64,000 nucleotides of DNA from JAODBQ01 sp047602055 (GCA_047602055.1 JASGIG010000001.1:558001-622000), one strand, 5' to 3'; counted from the stretch's first letter, positions 25,247-33,475 are shown. Notes: generated by a model not told the origin, from the letters alone. Numbers and translations are program-made.

Positions 25247-25285
25247 GGCGCGCCGGCCGTGGTTGCCTATCGAACGGCCGTCGCC
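25247..25285 (+). terminator. GC-rich hairpin after orn
   Basis: The stem is GGCG...GGCCGT (to 25260) with ACGGCC..CGCC (from 25274), a 13-nt loop and no T tract. It may terminate orn or form part of the leader of the following whiB unit. Confidence 0.4.
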
Positions 25286-25345
25286 CCAGCGGCGGTTGCC
25301 GAACCCACGACGGGTCCGGAGCAGGAACACACGAGCAGGCAGGCC

Positions 25346-25540
25346 ATGACGATCAGCACGACGCACGCACAGCAGGGAGCCGCACTGGCCATCCCGGCCG
25401 CGCGCCCGTGCGCCGGCTTTGGTCATGTGGCGCAGCGCACCCAGTGGCGTGTGCGGATGGATGCGGGCGTGGCCCTCGACGCCATGTACGGCAACTCCAT
25501 CAAGCGCACCGCCCGACGCCTCGGGAAAGCGGCGACGTAA
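25346..25540 (+). CDS. Short ORF ahead of whiB, possible leader peptide
   Basis: This is a 64-codon ORF from ATG 25346 (MTISTTHAQQGAALAIPAAR ... RTARRLGKAAT) with a purine-rich stretch upstream. No family is recognised. It ends 25 nt before a strong terminator hairpin, which is itself 38 nt upstream of whiB. In other actinomycetes whiB7/wblC is preceded by an upstream ORF and a conditional terminator, so a leader-peptide role is the attractive reading. At 64 codons it is long for such an ORF, so an ordinary small protein is possible. Confidence 0.5.
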   Translation: MTISTTHAQQGAALAIPAARPCAGFGHVAQRTQWRVRMDAGVALDAMYGNSIKRTARRLGKAAT

Positions 25541-25565
25541 CGCCAACGTCGCCAGCCGCCTCCGA

Positions 25566-25605
25566 GGCCGTCGGGATCCCAGGATCCCGGCGGCCTTTCG
25601 CATTT
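25566..25605 (+). terminator. Strong hairpin terminator upstream of whiB (candidate attenuator)
   Basis: The 14-bp stem is GGCCGTCGGGATCC (25566-25579) with GGATCCCGGCGGCC (25582-25595), one G-U pair and a 2-nt loop, followed by TTTCGCATTTT. It lies between the short ORF and whiB on the same strand. Confidence 0.85.
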
Positions 25606-25643
25606 TCCGCACCTCACCACCCGTCCGACAAGGAACCACCCAG

Positions 25644-26048
25644 ATGTACGCCACGAACTTCCTGGAACCGACACCACCCGCCAGACCCGACGAGCTCGTC
25701 GACGCGATCGACGTCGACACCGTGTTCGACGAGCTCGTCGCCCCCGTCGTCACCCGTCGCCCGCAGGCCCGCTGCGCCGACGGCCACGGCACGCTCACCC
25801 ACCTGTTCTTCTCTGACGTCCCGCTCGACCTCGCTCGGGCCAAGGCCATCTGCGGCAAGTGCGGGCTGCGCGAGTCCTGCCTGCAGGGCGCGCTGGAGCG
25901 CGCCGAGCCGTGGGGCGTGTGGGGCGGCGAGCTGGTCGAGAACGGCCGGGTCGTCGTCAACAAGCGGCCCCGTGGCCGCCCGCCCAAGCACCCCCGCCCG
26001 GTCGTTCCGGTCGACGAGGTGCCGATCCCGCCCCACCTCGTGGCGTAA
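25644..26048 (+). CDS. WhiB-family Fe-S regulator with AT-hook tail (WhiB7-like)
   Basis: This 134-residue WhiB protein has four cluster cysteines: one in RCADGHG, then CGKC and C in AKAICGKCGLRESC, followed by the family turn GVWGGEL (about 94-100). The tail KRPRGRPPKHPRP contains RGRP, an AT-hook. Among characterised WhiB proteins the AT-hook tail marks WhiB7/WblC, the activator of intrinsic antibiotic resistance, which works with the primary sigma factor. ATG 25644 follows AAGGA at a good distance. The short-ORF-plus-terminator leader matches WhiB7-type control. Family certain, WhiB7 orthology inferred. Confidence 0.92.
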   Translation: MYATNFLEPTPPARPDELVDAIDVDTVFDELVAPVVTRRPQARCADGHGTLTHLFFSDVPLDLARAKAICGKCGLRESCLQGALERAEPWGVWGGELVENGRVVVNKRPRGRPPKHPRPVVPVDEVPIPPHLVA

Positions 26049-26122
26049 CCCAGATCCGGCCTCCGGTCTCCGGTCTCCGGTCCTGGGTGACGCTTCGACG
26101 AGCCCAGGGCTGTCACGGCCCG

Positions 26123-26172
26123 CCCCCTGTCACCACCACACCTCCCCAAACCCCCACGGTGGTGACAGGGGG
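26123..26172. other. Perfect 15-bp inverted repeat upstream of the tlpA-ccdA pair
   Basis: The arms CCCCCTGTCACCACC (26123-26137) and GGTGGTGACAGGGGG (26158-26172) match exactly, with a 20-nt C/A-rich loop. It may terminate whiB transcription or serve as an operator or leader element of the redox genes, whose start is 49 nt downstream. A small CCGGTCT tandem array lies just before, at about 26060-26083. Confidence 0.75.
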
Positions 26173-26221
26173 CCGCGAGCCGCCGGATGCCCTCGGCGGC
26201 CCGCCAGTAGCCTGAGCGGCC

Positions 26222-26813
26222 GTGAAGGTCCGACCGCGGCTGCTGATCGGGTCGCTGGCCACGGTGGTCGCCCTACTGGTCGCGTTCACGATCTACACCG
26301 CCAGCTCGTCGGGTGACGACGGCGCCGGCCGCGCCGACGACGAGGTCACCCTGAACCCGTCGACGCCGTTCGACCAGGCCCCGATCGACACGAACGCCAA
26401 CGTCACCGGCCGCCAGCTGCCCGACGCCGACGTGCGCACCGAGCAGGGTGACGAATACGCCGTGTCGTCGCTCGTCGGCCAGCCGCTGGTGATCAACTTC
26501 TGGAAGCTCGGGGTGCATCCCCTGCAAGAAGGAGCTGCCCGACTTCGTCACCGCCCATCACGAGCTCGGTGACAAAGTCCGCTTCGTCGGCATCGACGCC
26601 GGCCCGAGCACGACGACCGAGATCGCCTTCGCCGCCGATCGCGGCGTCGACTACGAGCTGTTCTACGACGGCGATGGTCGCTTCGCCACGGCGGTCGGGA
26701 TCAGCTCGCAGCCGGTGACGCTGTTCGTCCGCGCCGACGGCACGATCGTCAAGCAGACCGGGCAGATCGACCTCGACGAGATCCGCGCGTCAGCGCAGGA
26801 GCTGCTGCAGTGA
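26222..26813 (+). CDS. TlpA/ResA-like membrane-anchored thiol-disulfide protein, frameshifted
   Basis: The N-terminus is a signal anchor (LLIGSLATVVALLVAFTIYT). A thioredoxin-like domain follows, ending in the 26222 frame as LVINFWKLGVHPL. One surplus G in the GGGG at 26510-26513 breaks the active site; removing it restores FWKLGCIPCKKELPDFVTAH, with the CxxC motif, then VGIDAGPSTTTEIAFAADRG and a stop at 26811-26813. The corrected length is about 196 residues. It reduces or oxidises extracytoplasmic thiols, with the CcdA encoded next supplying electrons. The reading GTGA overlap couples the two genes. Assembly error is the likeliest cause of the frameshift. Confidence 0.85.
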
Positions 26814-27679
26814 TCGTCGCCGCGCTCGACGCCCGCTTCGCGGTGTCGTTCACCACCGGGCTGCTCGCCGCGGTCAACCCGTGCGGCTTCGTCCTGCTGC
26901 CGACGTACCTCATGTACTTCCTGGGGATGGAGAACCTGCGCCCCGGTGGCACGGAGCGGGCGTCGCTGCGCCGCGCCCTGCTCGTCAGCCTCGCCGTGTC
27001 CGCCGGGTTCCTACTGGTGTTCGCCGTCATCGGGGCGATCACCAAGTGGTCGACGGACTGGTTCGCCGACAAGGCGCCGTGGATCTCACTGGCGATCGGG
27101 CTCGCCCTGGTCGTGCTCGGCATCGCCATGCTGTTCGGCTTCCGCCTGCCGTTCACCACGCCGAAGCTCGACGTCGGCGGGCGCGACCGCACCGTCCGGT
27201 CGATGTTCGTGTTCGGGATCGCTTACGCCGTCGCCTCGATCGGCTGCACGCTGCCGACGTTCTCGGCCAACGTGCTCGGCGCGGTCACCGTCGAGGGGAT
27301 CCGCCGCGGCCTGCTGGCGTTCTTCTGGTACAGCCTCGGCATGGCGCTGATCGTCACCGGGCTCACCGTCACGCTGGCGATGGCCAACGTGGCGATGCTG
27401 CGCGTGCTGCGGCGCAGCCTCGGCGTGTTCGAGTACGTCGCCGGGATCTTCGTGCTGCTGACCGGGCTGTACCTCAGCTGGTACTGGTACCACGGGATCA
27501 CCCAGGACGTGCCCGACGATCGGATCATCGATCGCGCCAACTCCTGGCAGGACTCGCTGCGGGCGTTCATCGAGCGCAACCAGACGACGATCGTCACCCT
27601 CTCGGTCGTGGTGATCGCCGCGGCGATCGTGCTCGCCTACGTCCTCCACCGCCGGCCGAGCGAGGTCGCGCGATCGTGA
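26810..27679 (+). CDS. ccdA: CcdA/DsbD-type transmembrane thiol reductant transporter
   Basis: The product is 289 residues with about six core membrane helices plus C-terminal ones. The conserved redox cysteines are in AAVNPCGFVLLPTYL (helix 1) and ASIGCTLPTFSANVLG (helix 4), the hallmark pair of CcdA. It carries electrons from cytoplasmic thioredoxin to TlpA-type proteins outside, for cytochrome c maturation or other thiol chemistry. GTG 26810 overlaps the stop of the TlpA-like gene. The cytochrome c domain of CtaC, encoded later in the window, is a possible beneficiary. Confidence 0.92.
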   Translation: MIVAALDARFAVSFTTGLLAAVNPCGFVLLPTYLMYFLGMENLRPGGTERASLRRALLVSLAVSAGFLLVFAVIGAITKWSTDWFADKAPWISLAIGLALVVLGIAMLFGFRLPFTTPKLDVGGRDRTVRSMFVFGIAYAVASIGCTLPTFSANVLGAVTVEGIRRGLLAFFWYSLGMALIVTGLTVTLAMANVAMLRVLRRSLGVFEYVAGIFVLLTGLYLSWYWYHGITQDVPDDRIIDRANSWQDSLRAFIERNQTTIVTLSVVVIAAAIVLAYVLHRRPSEVARS

Positions 27680-27688
27680 GCCGAACGT

Positions 27689-27768
27689 TCGTGCTCCGGT
27701 CGCAGCCAAGCTGCTCCCCGCGCCTGCCGTGCTCGCCGCCTCCGCAGCGCTTCGGCGCTCGCCGCGAC
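27689..27768 (+). repeat. 3'-end dispersed repeat, copy 5
   Basis: The copy begins about 10 nt after the ccdA stop, in the same direction: CGTGCTCCGGTCGCAGCC, hairpin GCAGC-CAA-GCTGC, CCGTGCTCGCCGCC, CCGCAGCGCTTCGG, CGCTCGCCGCGACTTGGATC. It fills nearly the whole gap before the next gene. Confidence 0.85.
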
Positions 27769-27779
27769 TTGGATCCGCT

Positions 27780-28385
27780 GTGAGCCAGGGCGGGTTGGCC
27801 GAGCTGCTGGCCTCGCCGGGCGTCGAGGAGGACTGCGTGCTGCGCGGCCGGCTCGGGTTCATGGCGTACCACGGCGGCTCGCTGGAGGAGATGACCGATG
27901 TCATCGCCGCCGCCGCGGCCGAGCGCTGCGACGCCAGCTTCTACGCGGTGCGCCAGCCGGCGGACCTCAACTGGCACATCCCGTCGCACAAGGTGTCGCC
28001 GGCCGAGTCGGCGGTGCTCGCCGGCTTCGTCGAGCACGTCGACGTCGTCATCACCATCCACGGCTTCGGCCGGCGCGGCCTGTTCACGTCGCTGCTGCTC
28101 GGCGGACGCAACCGCGATCTCGCCGAGCACGTCGGCGGACACCTGCGCACAGCCCTGCCGGCGTACTCGATCCTCACCGACCTGGATGCGATCCCCCGCG
28201 AGCTGCGCGGCCTGCACGAGACGAACCCGGTCAACCTGCCCCGCTGCCAGGGCGTGCAGGTCGAGCTGCCGCCACGAGTGCGCGGCTCCAGCATGTTGTG
28301 GGCCGACTGGGAAGGCCCCGGCCTCACCCCGCACACCGACGCCTTGGTCGACGGCCTCGTCGCCGCCGCCAAGACCTGGAGCTGA
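27780..28385 (+). CDS. Poly-gamma-glutamate hydrolase-like protein (DUF867)
   Basis: This 201-residue protein carries the zinc-hydrolase pattern of the DUF867/poly-gamma-glutamate hydrolase group: MAYHGGSLEEMTDVIAAAAA (HGGxxE), HIPSHKVSP, VVITIHGFGRRGLF and ELPPRVRG. Phage homologues degrade poly-gamma-glutamate capsules; bacterial chromosomal members are uncharacterised. The GTG at 27780 lies right after repeat copy 5. No phage genes are nearby. The 28386-28553 stretch downstream holds nothing I can support. Confidence 0.7.
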   Translation: MSQGGLAELLASPGVEEDCVLRGRLGFMAYHGGSLEEMTDVIAAAAAERCDASFYAVRQPADLNWHIPSHKVSPAESAVLAGFVEHVDVVITIHGFGRRGLFTSLLLGGRNRDLAEHVGGHLRTALPAYSILTDLDAIPRELRGLHETNPVNLPRCQGVQVELPPRVRGSSMLWADWEGPGLTPHTDALVDGLVAAAKTWS

Positions 28386-28553
28386 CCTTCGGCACCGCGG
28401 CTCGCTCGTGCGGAGGTGGTGCGGAGGGGCGCTCCGCGATCCCCATCCGCGGTGCGCCGATTCGCTGTGCGTGAGGCGCACTGCCAGCTGGGTGGAGCCG
28501 CAGGCCGCTCCGATCGACTCGACCGAGATGAGCGAGCGAATCGAGCGTCGAGA

Positions 28554-29129
28554 TTACGGTCTTCGGCGAGCCCCGTCGAGGAACAGCGTGGCCACATCGT
28601 GGCCATCGGGCATCGCCGTGCCACCAAGGACGGTCTGCTGGACGGCAGCAACGCAGAGGAAGAAGAACGTGCCGGCCAGCTCGTCGACGGGCCGGGTGAG
28701 CGAACCGGCATCCGGGGCGAGGAGATCGGCGATCGCCGACCGCACCTTCCGCAGCATGTGCCCCTTGGGGTCCTCCCGCTCTGGCACGCCGCACTTCGTC
28801 AGCAGCGGCATCGCCCGAGCGAGGTGCCGGTTGACGATGTCGGCGCACGACGCCAGCCGGCCGGACAGCGAGCGCTCACCGGCCAGCGCGATGAGCTCGG
28901 CGCACAACGGCTCGACGTCCATCACCTGACGGACCGCGGTGTCGATGAGGTCCTGCTTGTCGGCGAAGACATGGAAGATCGTCCCCTGCGAGATCCCCGC
29001 GGCACGGGCGATCTGCGCGCTCGTCGCCGCCGGGCCGTGCTCGGCGAGCAGCGGGATCGTCGCCTCGATGATCCCCGCCCGCCGAGCGTCCGGCGCCAAC
29101 AGCTGCCGCCGCGGCGGCGCGGCGTTCAC
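28554..29129 (-). CDS. TetR-family repressor of the MMPL transporter
   Basis: The protein is 191 residues. The helix-turn-helix is SAQIARAAGISQGTIFHVF followed by ADKQDLIDTAV (about 38-66). The C-terminal ligand domain is not assignable. GTG 29129 overlaps the stop of the MMPL gene by 4 nt, so it is translated from the same transcript, and a classic TetR dyad sits in the MMPL promoter (31482-31499), making autoregulation of the pair likely. Confidence 0.9.
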   Translation of the reverse strand: MNAAPPRRQLLAPDARRAGIIEATIPLLAEHGPAATSAQIARAAGISQGTIFHVFADKQDLIDTAVRQVMDVEPLCAELIALAGERSLSGRLASCADIVNRHLARAMPLLTKCGVPEREDPKGHMLRKVRSAIADLLAPDAGSLTRPVDELAGTFFFLCVAAVQQTVLGGTAMPDGHDVATLFLDGARRRP

Positions 29130-31465
29130 CGGAGCGAGACCTCCTCGCGAGACTCGGGCAGTTCGGTCGCCGTCGCCTCGTCGAAGTCCTCGGTCGGGCC
29201 TTCGACGTCGATCCTCGGCAGGATCCGGTCCAGCCACGTCGGCAGCCACCAGTTGCGGTCGCCGAGCAGCTCCATGGTCGCCGGGACCAGCAGCATCCGC
29301 ACCACTGTGGCGTCGAGCAGCACGGCGACGGCGAGGCCGACGCCCATCAGCCGGATCACCCGGGTCGGCTCCAGCAGGAAGCTGCCGAACACGACCACCA
29401 TGATGGCCGCGGCGATCGTGATGATCTTCGCCGTGGCGGCGAGCCCGTCGGCGACGGACTGCTTGCTGTCGCCGGTGCGGTCCCACTCCTCCTTGATCCG
29501 CGAGAGCAGGAACACCTCGTAGTCCATCGACAGGCCGAAGACGATGGCGAACAGCATCATCGGGATGAACGGCTCGATCGGCGCCGCCTCGATGCCGGCG
29601 AGGTCGCGCAGCCAGCCCCACTGGAAGATCGCCACGACGACGCCGTACGCCGCGCCGATCGACAGCAGGTTCATGACGACGGCCTTGATCGGCACGAGCA
29701 GCGACCGGAACACCGCCAGCAGGAGCAGGAACGACAGCCCGAGCACGGCGGCGAAGAAGAACGGCATGCGGCCCGACAGGTAGCTGGAGAAGTCGACCTG
29801 AGTGGCCACCGCGCCGGTGACGACGACGTCGACGTCGGTGCCCTGCGTGGCCGCCGGGAGCACCTCGTCGCGCAGGTGGTCGACGAGGTCGGTCGTGCGC
29901 TCGTCCTGCGGCGACGTGGTCGGGACGACCTGCCAGATCGCCGCCGTCGACGCCTCGTTGGTGCGCGCCGGGCTGGCGAACACGACGCCCGGCGTCTGCT
30001 GGACGGAATTCGTGATCGCCGCCAGTTGGTCGGCGGTGGTGCCGGCGGGCAGCTCGGCGACGAGCACCAGTGGACCGTTGAAGCCCGGGCCGAAACCTTC
30101 GGCGAGCAGGTCATAGGCCTTGCGGGTGGTCGTGTCCGCCGGGTCGTTGCCCTGGTCGGAGAACCCGAAGCGCAGGCCGAACAGCGGCACGGCCATCGCC
30201 CCGAGCAGCAGCACGCCGAGGACCACGGCCCGCCACGGGTGGTGCTGGACGCTGCGGCTCCAGCGGTAGGCGAGCTGCTGCTGGCGCGGCTTGGGTGGCC
30301 GCCGCGGCACCTCCTTGCGCAACGGCGCCCACACGAAGCTGGCGATCAGGACGATCGCCGCGAGCGGCAGGCCGACGAGGAACGGCGAGATCTTCAGGCC
30401 GAGGCCGAGCAGCGAGAGGGCGACGAGGCCGGCGGCGATCGCCCCGCGCCAGCGGGCCACCTCGGTGCGCCGGCCGGCGAAGCCGATCAGTGCTGGCAGC
30501 AGCGTCAGCGAGGCGAGCATCGTCATCAGCACGACGACCGCGGCGCCGATGCCGAGCCCGCTGACGAACTGCACGCCCATCGTCAGCATGCCCAGCAGCG
30601 AGATGACGACGGTGAGACCGGCGAAGGCGACGGCCCGGCCCGACGTGTCGATCGCCAGTGACACCGACTCCTCCAGCGAGTGGCCGTGCTGGAGGTTCTC
30701 CCGGTATCGGGAGACGATGAACAGCGCGTAGTCGATGCCGACGCCGAGGCCCATCATCACGCCGAGCGTCGTGGCGAAGTCGGGCATGGTGATGACGTTG
30801 CTGAGCAGGGTGAGGGCCACCGTGCCGGCGCCGATGCCGGCGAGCGCAGTGCCGATCGGCAGGCCGGTGGCGAGCACCGAGCCGAACGCCAGGGTGAGGA
30901 TGATCACGGCGAAGCCGAGGCCGAGCAGCTCCGACGACGGCGCTTCGACGTGAGCGAACGCCTGGCCGCCGAACTCGATCTGCACACCGCCGATCGCCGG
31001 GGCGAGGTCCTCGATCGCGTCGGCCGCCTTCTTCAGGTCGTTCTGGGTGGCGCCGTTGGGGAACGCCACGGTGGCGTAGGCGACCTTGCCGGCTTCGGCG
31101 CCCTGCGCGGCGATCTGCTGCGCGCCGGCGTCGGCGTAGGGGCTGACGACGGCGGCGACGCCGGGCACCTTGGCGACCTCCGCCAGGTAGGCGTCGATCT
31201 GGCTCTGGACGTTCGGATCGGTCACCGAGCCGTCGGGCGTGTAGACGACGATCGACCCGCTCTGCCCGCCACCGACGCCGCCGAAGTACTGGTCGAGCAG
31301 GTCCAGGCCGCGCTTGGACTCGACGCCGTTCGGCAACCCGAACTTGCTCGTGAACCCGGAGCCGATGCCGCCGGCGATCGCCCCGAGCAGGACGAGCCCG
31401 ATGATCCAGCCGAGGACGACGCGTCCCCGACGGCGGTACGCGAACGCGCCGAGTCGAGCGAACAT
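29126..31465 (-). CDS. MMPL/RND-family transporter
   Basis: This 779-residue protein has the RND-type topology: an N-terminal helix, a large extracytoplasmic domain (about 50-190), five helices, a second domain, and a second helix set. MMPL features are GLGVGIDYALFIVSRYRENL and IVFGLSMDYEVFLLSRIKEE, the two GxxxDY proton-relay motifs. Relatives export lipids, siderophores or drugs. The ATG at 31465 (MFARLGAFAYRRRG) is preferred because GGGAGC lies 4 nt upstream, whereas the longer starts fall into the operator. TetR is co-transcribed downstream. Confidence 0.92.
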   Translation of the reverse strand: MFARLGAFAYRRRGRVVLGWIIGLVLLGAIAGGIGSGFTSKFGLPNGVESKRGLDLLDQYFGGVGGGQSGSIVVYTPDGSVTDPNVQSQIDAYLAEVAKVPGVAAVVSPYADAGAQQIAAQGAEAGKVAYATVAFPNGATQNDLKKAADAIEDLAPAIGGVQIEFGGQAFAHVEAPSSELLGLGFAVIILTLAFGSVLATGLPIGTALAGIGAGTVALTLLSNVITMPDFATTLGVMMGLGVGIDYALFIVSRYRENLQHGHSLEESVSLAIDTSGRAVAFAGLTVVISLLGMLTMGVQFVSGLGIGAAVVVLMTMLASLTLLPALIGFAGRRTEVARWRGAIAAGLVALSLLGLGLKISPFLVGLPLAAIVLIASFVWAPLRKEVPRRPPKPRQQQLAYRWSRSVQHHPWRAVVLGVLLLGAMAVPLFGLRFGFSDQGNDPADTTTRKAYDLLAEGFGPGFNGPLVLVAELPAGTTADQLAAITNSVQQTPGVVFASPARTNEASTAAIWQVVPTTSPQDERTTDLVDHLRDEVLPAATQGTDVDVVVTGAVATQVDFSSYLSGRMPFFFAAVLGLSFLLLLAVFRSLLVPIKAVVMNLLSIGAAYGVVVAIFQWGWLRDLAGIEAAPIEPFIPMMLFAIVFGLSMDYEVFLLSRIKEEWDRTGDSKQSVADGLAATAKIITIAAAIMVVVFGSFLLEPTRVIRLMGVGLAVAVLLDATVVRMLLVPATMELLGDRNWWLPTWLDRILPRIDVEGPTEDFDEATATELPESREEVSLR

Positions 31466-31481
31466 GAGAGCTCCCATCAAG

Positions 31482-31499
31482 ATTGAGTGAGTACTCAAT
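31482..31499. promoter_or_regulatory. TetR operator in the MMPL promoter
   Basis: ATTGAGTGAGTACTCAAT is a perfect dyad (ATTGAGT/ACTCAAT, 4-nt centre) 17 nt upstream of the MMPL start. TGAGT..ACTCA dyads are typical of TetR repressors of MMPL genes, and the repressor is encoded in the same operon. Confidence 0.8.
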
Positions 31500-31561
31500 C
31501 AATCCTGCGGCGCATCCGAGCCACTCGCAAGCCAAGTCCGTCGGTCGCATGTCACATTCAC

Positions 31562-31663
31562 CTCCGAGTCCCAGCCGTTGATCCGAGTCGGACGTGCCCA
31601 TGCGAGTCCCACCTGCTCCACGGGGGTACACGTCCGACTCGCCTGGACACGTGAGACTCGGAG
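31562..31663 (-). repeat. Nested-palindrome element (B/C family), copy 1, 102 nt
   Basis: The outer arms are CTCCGAGTC and GACTCGGAG; the inner arms CGAGTCGGACGTG (31574-31586) and CACGTCCGACTCG (31629-31641) match perfectly. The core, read on the minus strand, is ACCCCCGTGGAGCAGGTGGG. It lies in inverted orientation to the copy at 32690-32791, and together they bracket the DUF559 gene. Confidence 0.85.
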
Positions 31664-31671
31664 CGCCGCGA

Positions 31672-32613
31672 TCACGCTGCGGAGGAGTTGGCCACCCGCG
31701 TCAGGTACAGCGCCTTCAGTTCGGTGACCAAGCCCTCCGGGTCCGCGAGATCGAGCTCGGCGACGCGCTCGATCTGCCACCCGATGAGATGGCACTGCCG
31801 GTCCCGACGTTTGTCGCTCGTCGTGCCCTGAAGCAGCAGATGATCGGGATGGAGGTCGACCTCGATCCCCCAACGGATCTCCGGCACGGCGAGATCCAAC
31901 CGGATCCGTCGGCCGTTCGGCAGCTCGAGCGATCGCACCTGTGGAACGACCGGCACGCCAGCACGACGGAGCGCCTCGCCAAGGTCGAGTTCGCCGTGTG
32001 ACTCTGCTGCGGCTCGTTCACCACGTTGCATCAGCGTGGCGGCGACGACGAGGGAGCCAGGTCGATGGGCATGCATCAGCCGACGTGCCGTCGACAGCAG
32101 CGTGGCGTACGTGCAACGCCGCTCGTGCAGCACCTGCTCGACCACGGAAGCGTGATCGCGCTGCGGCAGGTCGGCGCCGAGGTCGAACACCAATCGGGGC
32201 ACGCTGGCGAGACGGATGCCGTCGGCACGCCGTGCCTGCACGTCGACCGGCTCGATCGCCGTCGTCTGGCGAAGGCGCACACCCTGGATCGGACCGATGT
32301 TCGCGCCGTGGCGCAGGCTCAGCTCGATCGGATCGCCGCTTCCCATGCGACGCAGGCCGACGAGCCGGCCACCCGTCAAGCCGGTGATGAAGCCTCGGGG
32401 ATACGCGAGACACAGCTCGGCGCAACGCGACTCGACGGTCACGGGTGAGGAGGCGATCTGGACCACGCGCTCGAAGCGTTGGATCAAGACGCCGTCGTCG
32501 ACCAGGCGCTCACGCGCCTTGCGACCGATGCCAGCCTCACGGAGCATCGTGATCGTGGCGACACCGTGATGCTGGCGCAGCACCGCCATCGCCTGCGGGT
32601 TCAAACCGGACAT
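31672..32613 (-). CDS. AbiEi-like winged-helix / DUF559 nuclease-fold protein
   Basis: The protein has 313 residues. The N-terminal segment (about 5-60, VLRQHHGVATITMLREAGIG) resembles the AbiEi-type winged helix common in actinobacteria. The C-terminal part (about 225-300) is DUF559, a Vsr/restriction-endonuclease-like fold: RRIRLDLAVPEIRWGIEVDL, then HPDHLL, TTSDKRRDRQCHLIGWQIER. The D..E..D/H pattern on these strands suggests a metal site. Biological role unknown; often annotated as an orphan AbiEi antitoxin-domain protein. ATG 32613 has GGGAGG 4 nt upstream. Inverted copies of a 102-nt palindromic element lie 9 nt after its stop and 77 nt before its start. Confidence 0.8.
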   Translation of the reverse strand: MSGLNPQAMAVLRQHHGVATITMLREAGIGRKARERLVDDGVLIQRFERVVQIASSPVTVESRCAELCLAYPRGFITGLTGGRLVGLRRMGSGDPIELSLRHGANIGPIQGVRLRQTTAIEPVDVQARRADGIRLASVPRLVFDLGADLPQRDHASVVEQVLHERRCTYATLLSTARRLMHAHRPGSLVVAATLMQRGERAAAESHGELDLGEALRRAGVPVVPQVRSLELPNGRRIRLDLAVPEIRWGIEVDLHPDHLLLQGTTSDKRRDRQCHLIGWQIERVAELDLADPEGLVTELKALYLTRVANSSAA

Positions 32614-32689
32614 GGAACCTCCCAACGCTGCAAGCGTCTGCGATGGGGGAAGGTCGCCGGGTCACGCTATCGATGCGGACGCTGCGGCA

Positions 32690-32791
32690 CTCCGAGTCCC
32701 AGCTGTCCAGCGGAGTCGCTGGCGCGCCCCCGTGGAGCAGGTGGGACTCGCATAGACACGTGGGACTCGCATGGACACGTGGGACTCGGAG
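32690..32791 (+). repeat. Nested-palindrome element (B/C family), copy 2, 102 nt
   Basis: It starts CTCCGAGTCCCAG and ends TGGGACTCGGAG, with a hairpin CCAGCGGAGTCGCTGG, the core CGCGCCCCCGTGGAGCAG, and a tandem 19-bp unit TGGGACTCGCATRGACACG repeated twice. It has exactly the same length as copy 1. Confidence 0.85.
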
Positions 32792-32806
32792 GACCGCTGG
32801 GGAGCG

Positions 32807-33475
32807 TCAGGGGGCGAGGCGGGTGAGGAGCCACTCGGTGTCGGGGCCGGCCCTGGTGTAGCGGATGCGGTCGTGGAGGCGGCTGGGGCGGCCCTGCCAG
32901 AGCTCGATCATCAGCGGGGTGAGGCGGAAGCCGCCCCAGAACGCCGGGCGGGGGATCTCGTCGACGGACACGAACGTCGCCTCGAACTGGTCGACGCGCT
33001 CGTCGAGCGTGGCGCGATCCGGCAGCGGCTGCGACTGCGGCGACGCCCACGCGCCGATCTGCGAGCCGCGCGGCCGCGACGCGAAGTACGCGTCGCTCTC
33101 CTCGTCGGCCGCCCGCTCGACGGTGCCGACGACACGCAGCTGGCGGTGCAGCTGCAGCCATGTGAACAACATCGACGCCTTACCGGCCGCCTCCAGCTCG
33201 GCGGCCTTGGCCGACTGGTAGTTCGTGTAGAAGAGGAAACCCCGCGAGTCGACGCCGCGGGCCAGCAGGTAGCGGCTCTGCGGGTAGCCGAGCGCGTCGA
33301 CCGTCCCCAACACGAACGTGTGCGGCTCGACGCACCCGGCGCCGGCGGCCTCCGCGTACCACCGGTGCCACTGCTCGATCGGATCGCCGAAGACGTCGGC
33401 GACGTCGAGGCCGGCGGTCTCGTACTCCTCCCGGCGCCGAGCCAGCTCGCCGGCCACGTCAGCGGCGTCGCTCAC
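32807..33475 (-). CDS. pdxH: Pyridoxamine 5'-phosphate oxidase
   Basis: This 222-residue FMN enzyme makes pyridoxal phosphate. Motifs include AMxLATVDA-like TFVLGTVDALGYPQSRYLLA, GFLFYTNYQSAKAAEL, LFTWLQLHRQLRVVGTVERA, YFASRPRGSQIGAWASPQSQ and the C-terminal FWGGFRLTPLMIELWQGRPS with RLHDR near the end. All FMN- and substrate-site regions are present. GTG 33475 overlaps the serS stop (GTGA), so the two are translationally coupled, an unusual pairing. Confidence 0.95.
   Translation of the reverse strand: MSDAADVAGELARRREEYETAGLDVADVFGDPIEQWHRWYAEAAGAGCVEPHTFVLGTVDALGYPQSRYLLARGVDSRGFLFYTNYQSAKAAELEAAGKASMLFTWLQLHRQLRVVGTVERAADEESDAYFASRPRGSQIGAWASPQSQPLPDRATLDERVDQFEATFVSVDEIPRPAFWGGFRLTPLMIELWQGRPSRLHDRIRYTRAGPDTEWLLTRLAP

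Noticed and set aside
26505..26520. Programmed ribosomal frameshift in the TlpA-like gene
   Set aside because: There is no slippery heptamer with a downstream pseudoknot. A surplus G in a G run restores the CxxC site and parallels similar indels elsewhere in the window.
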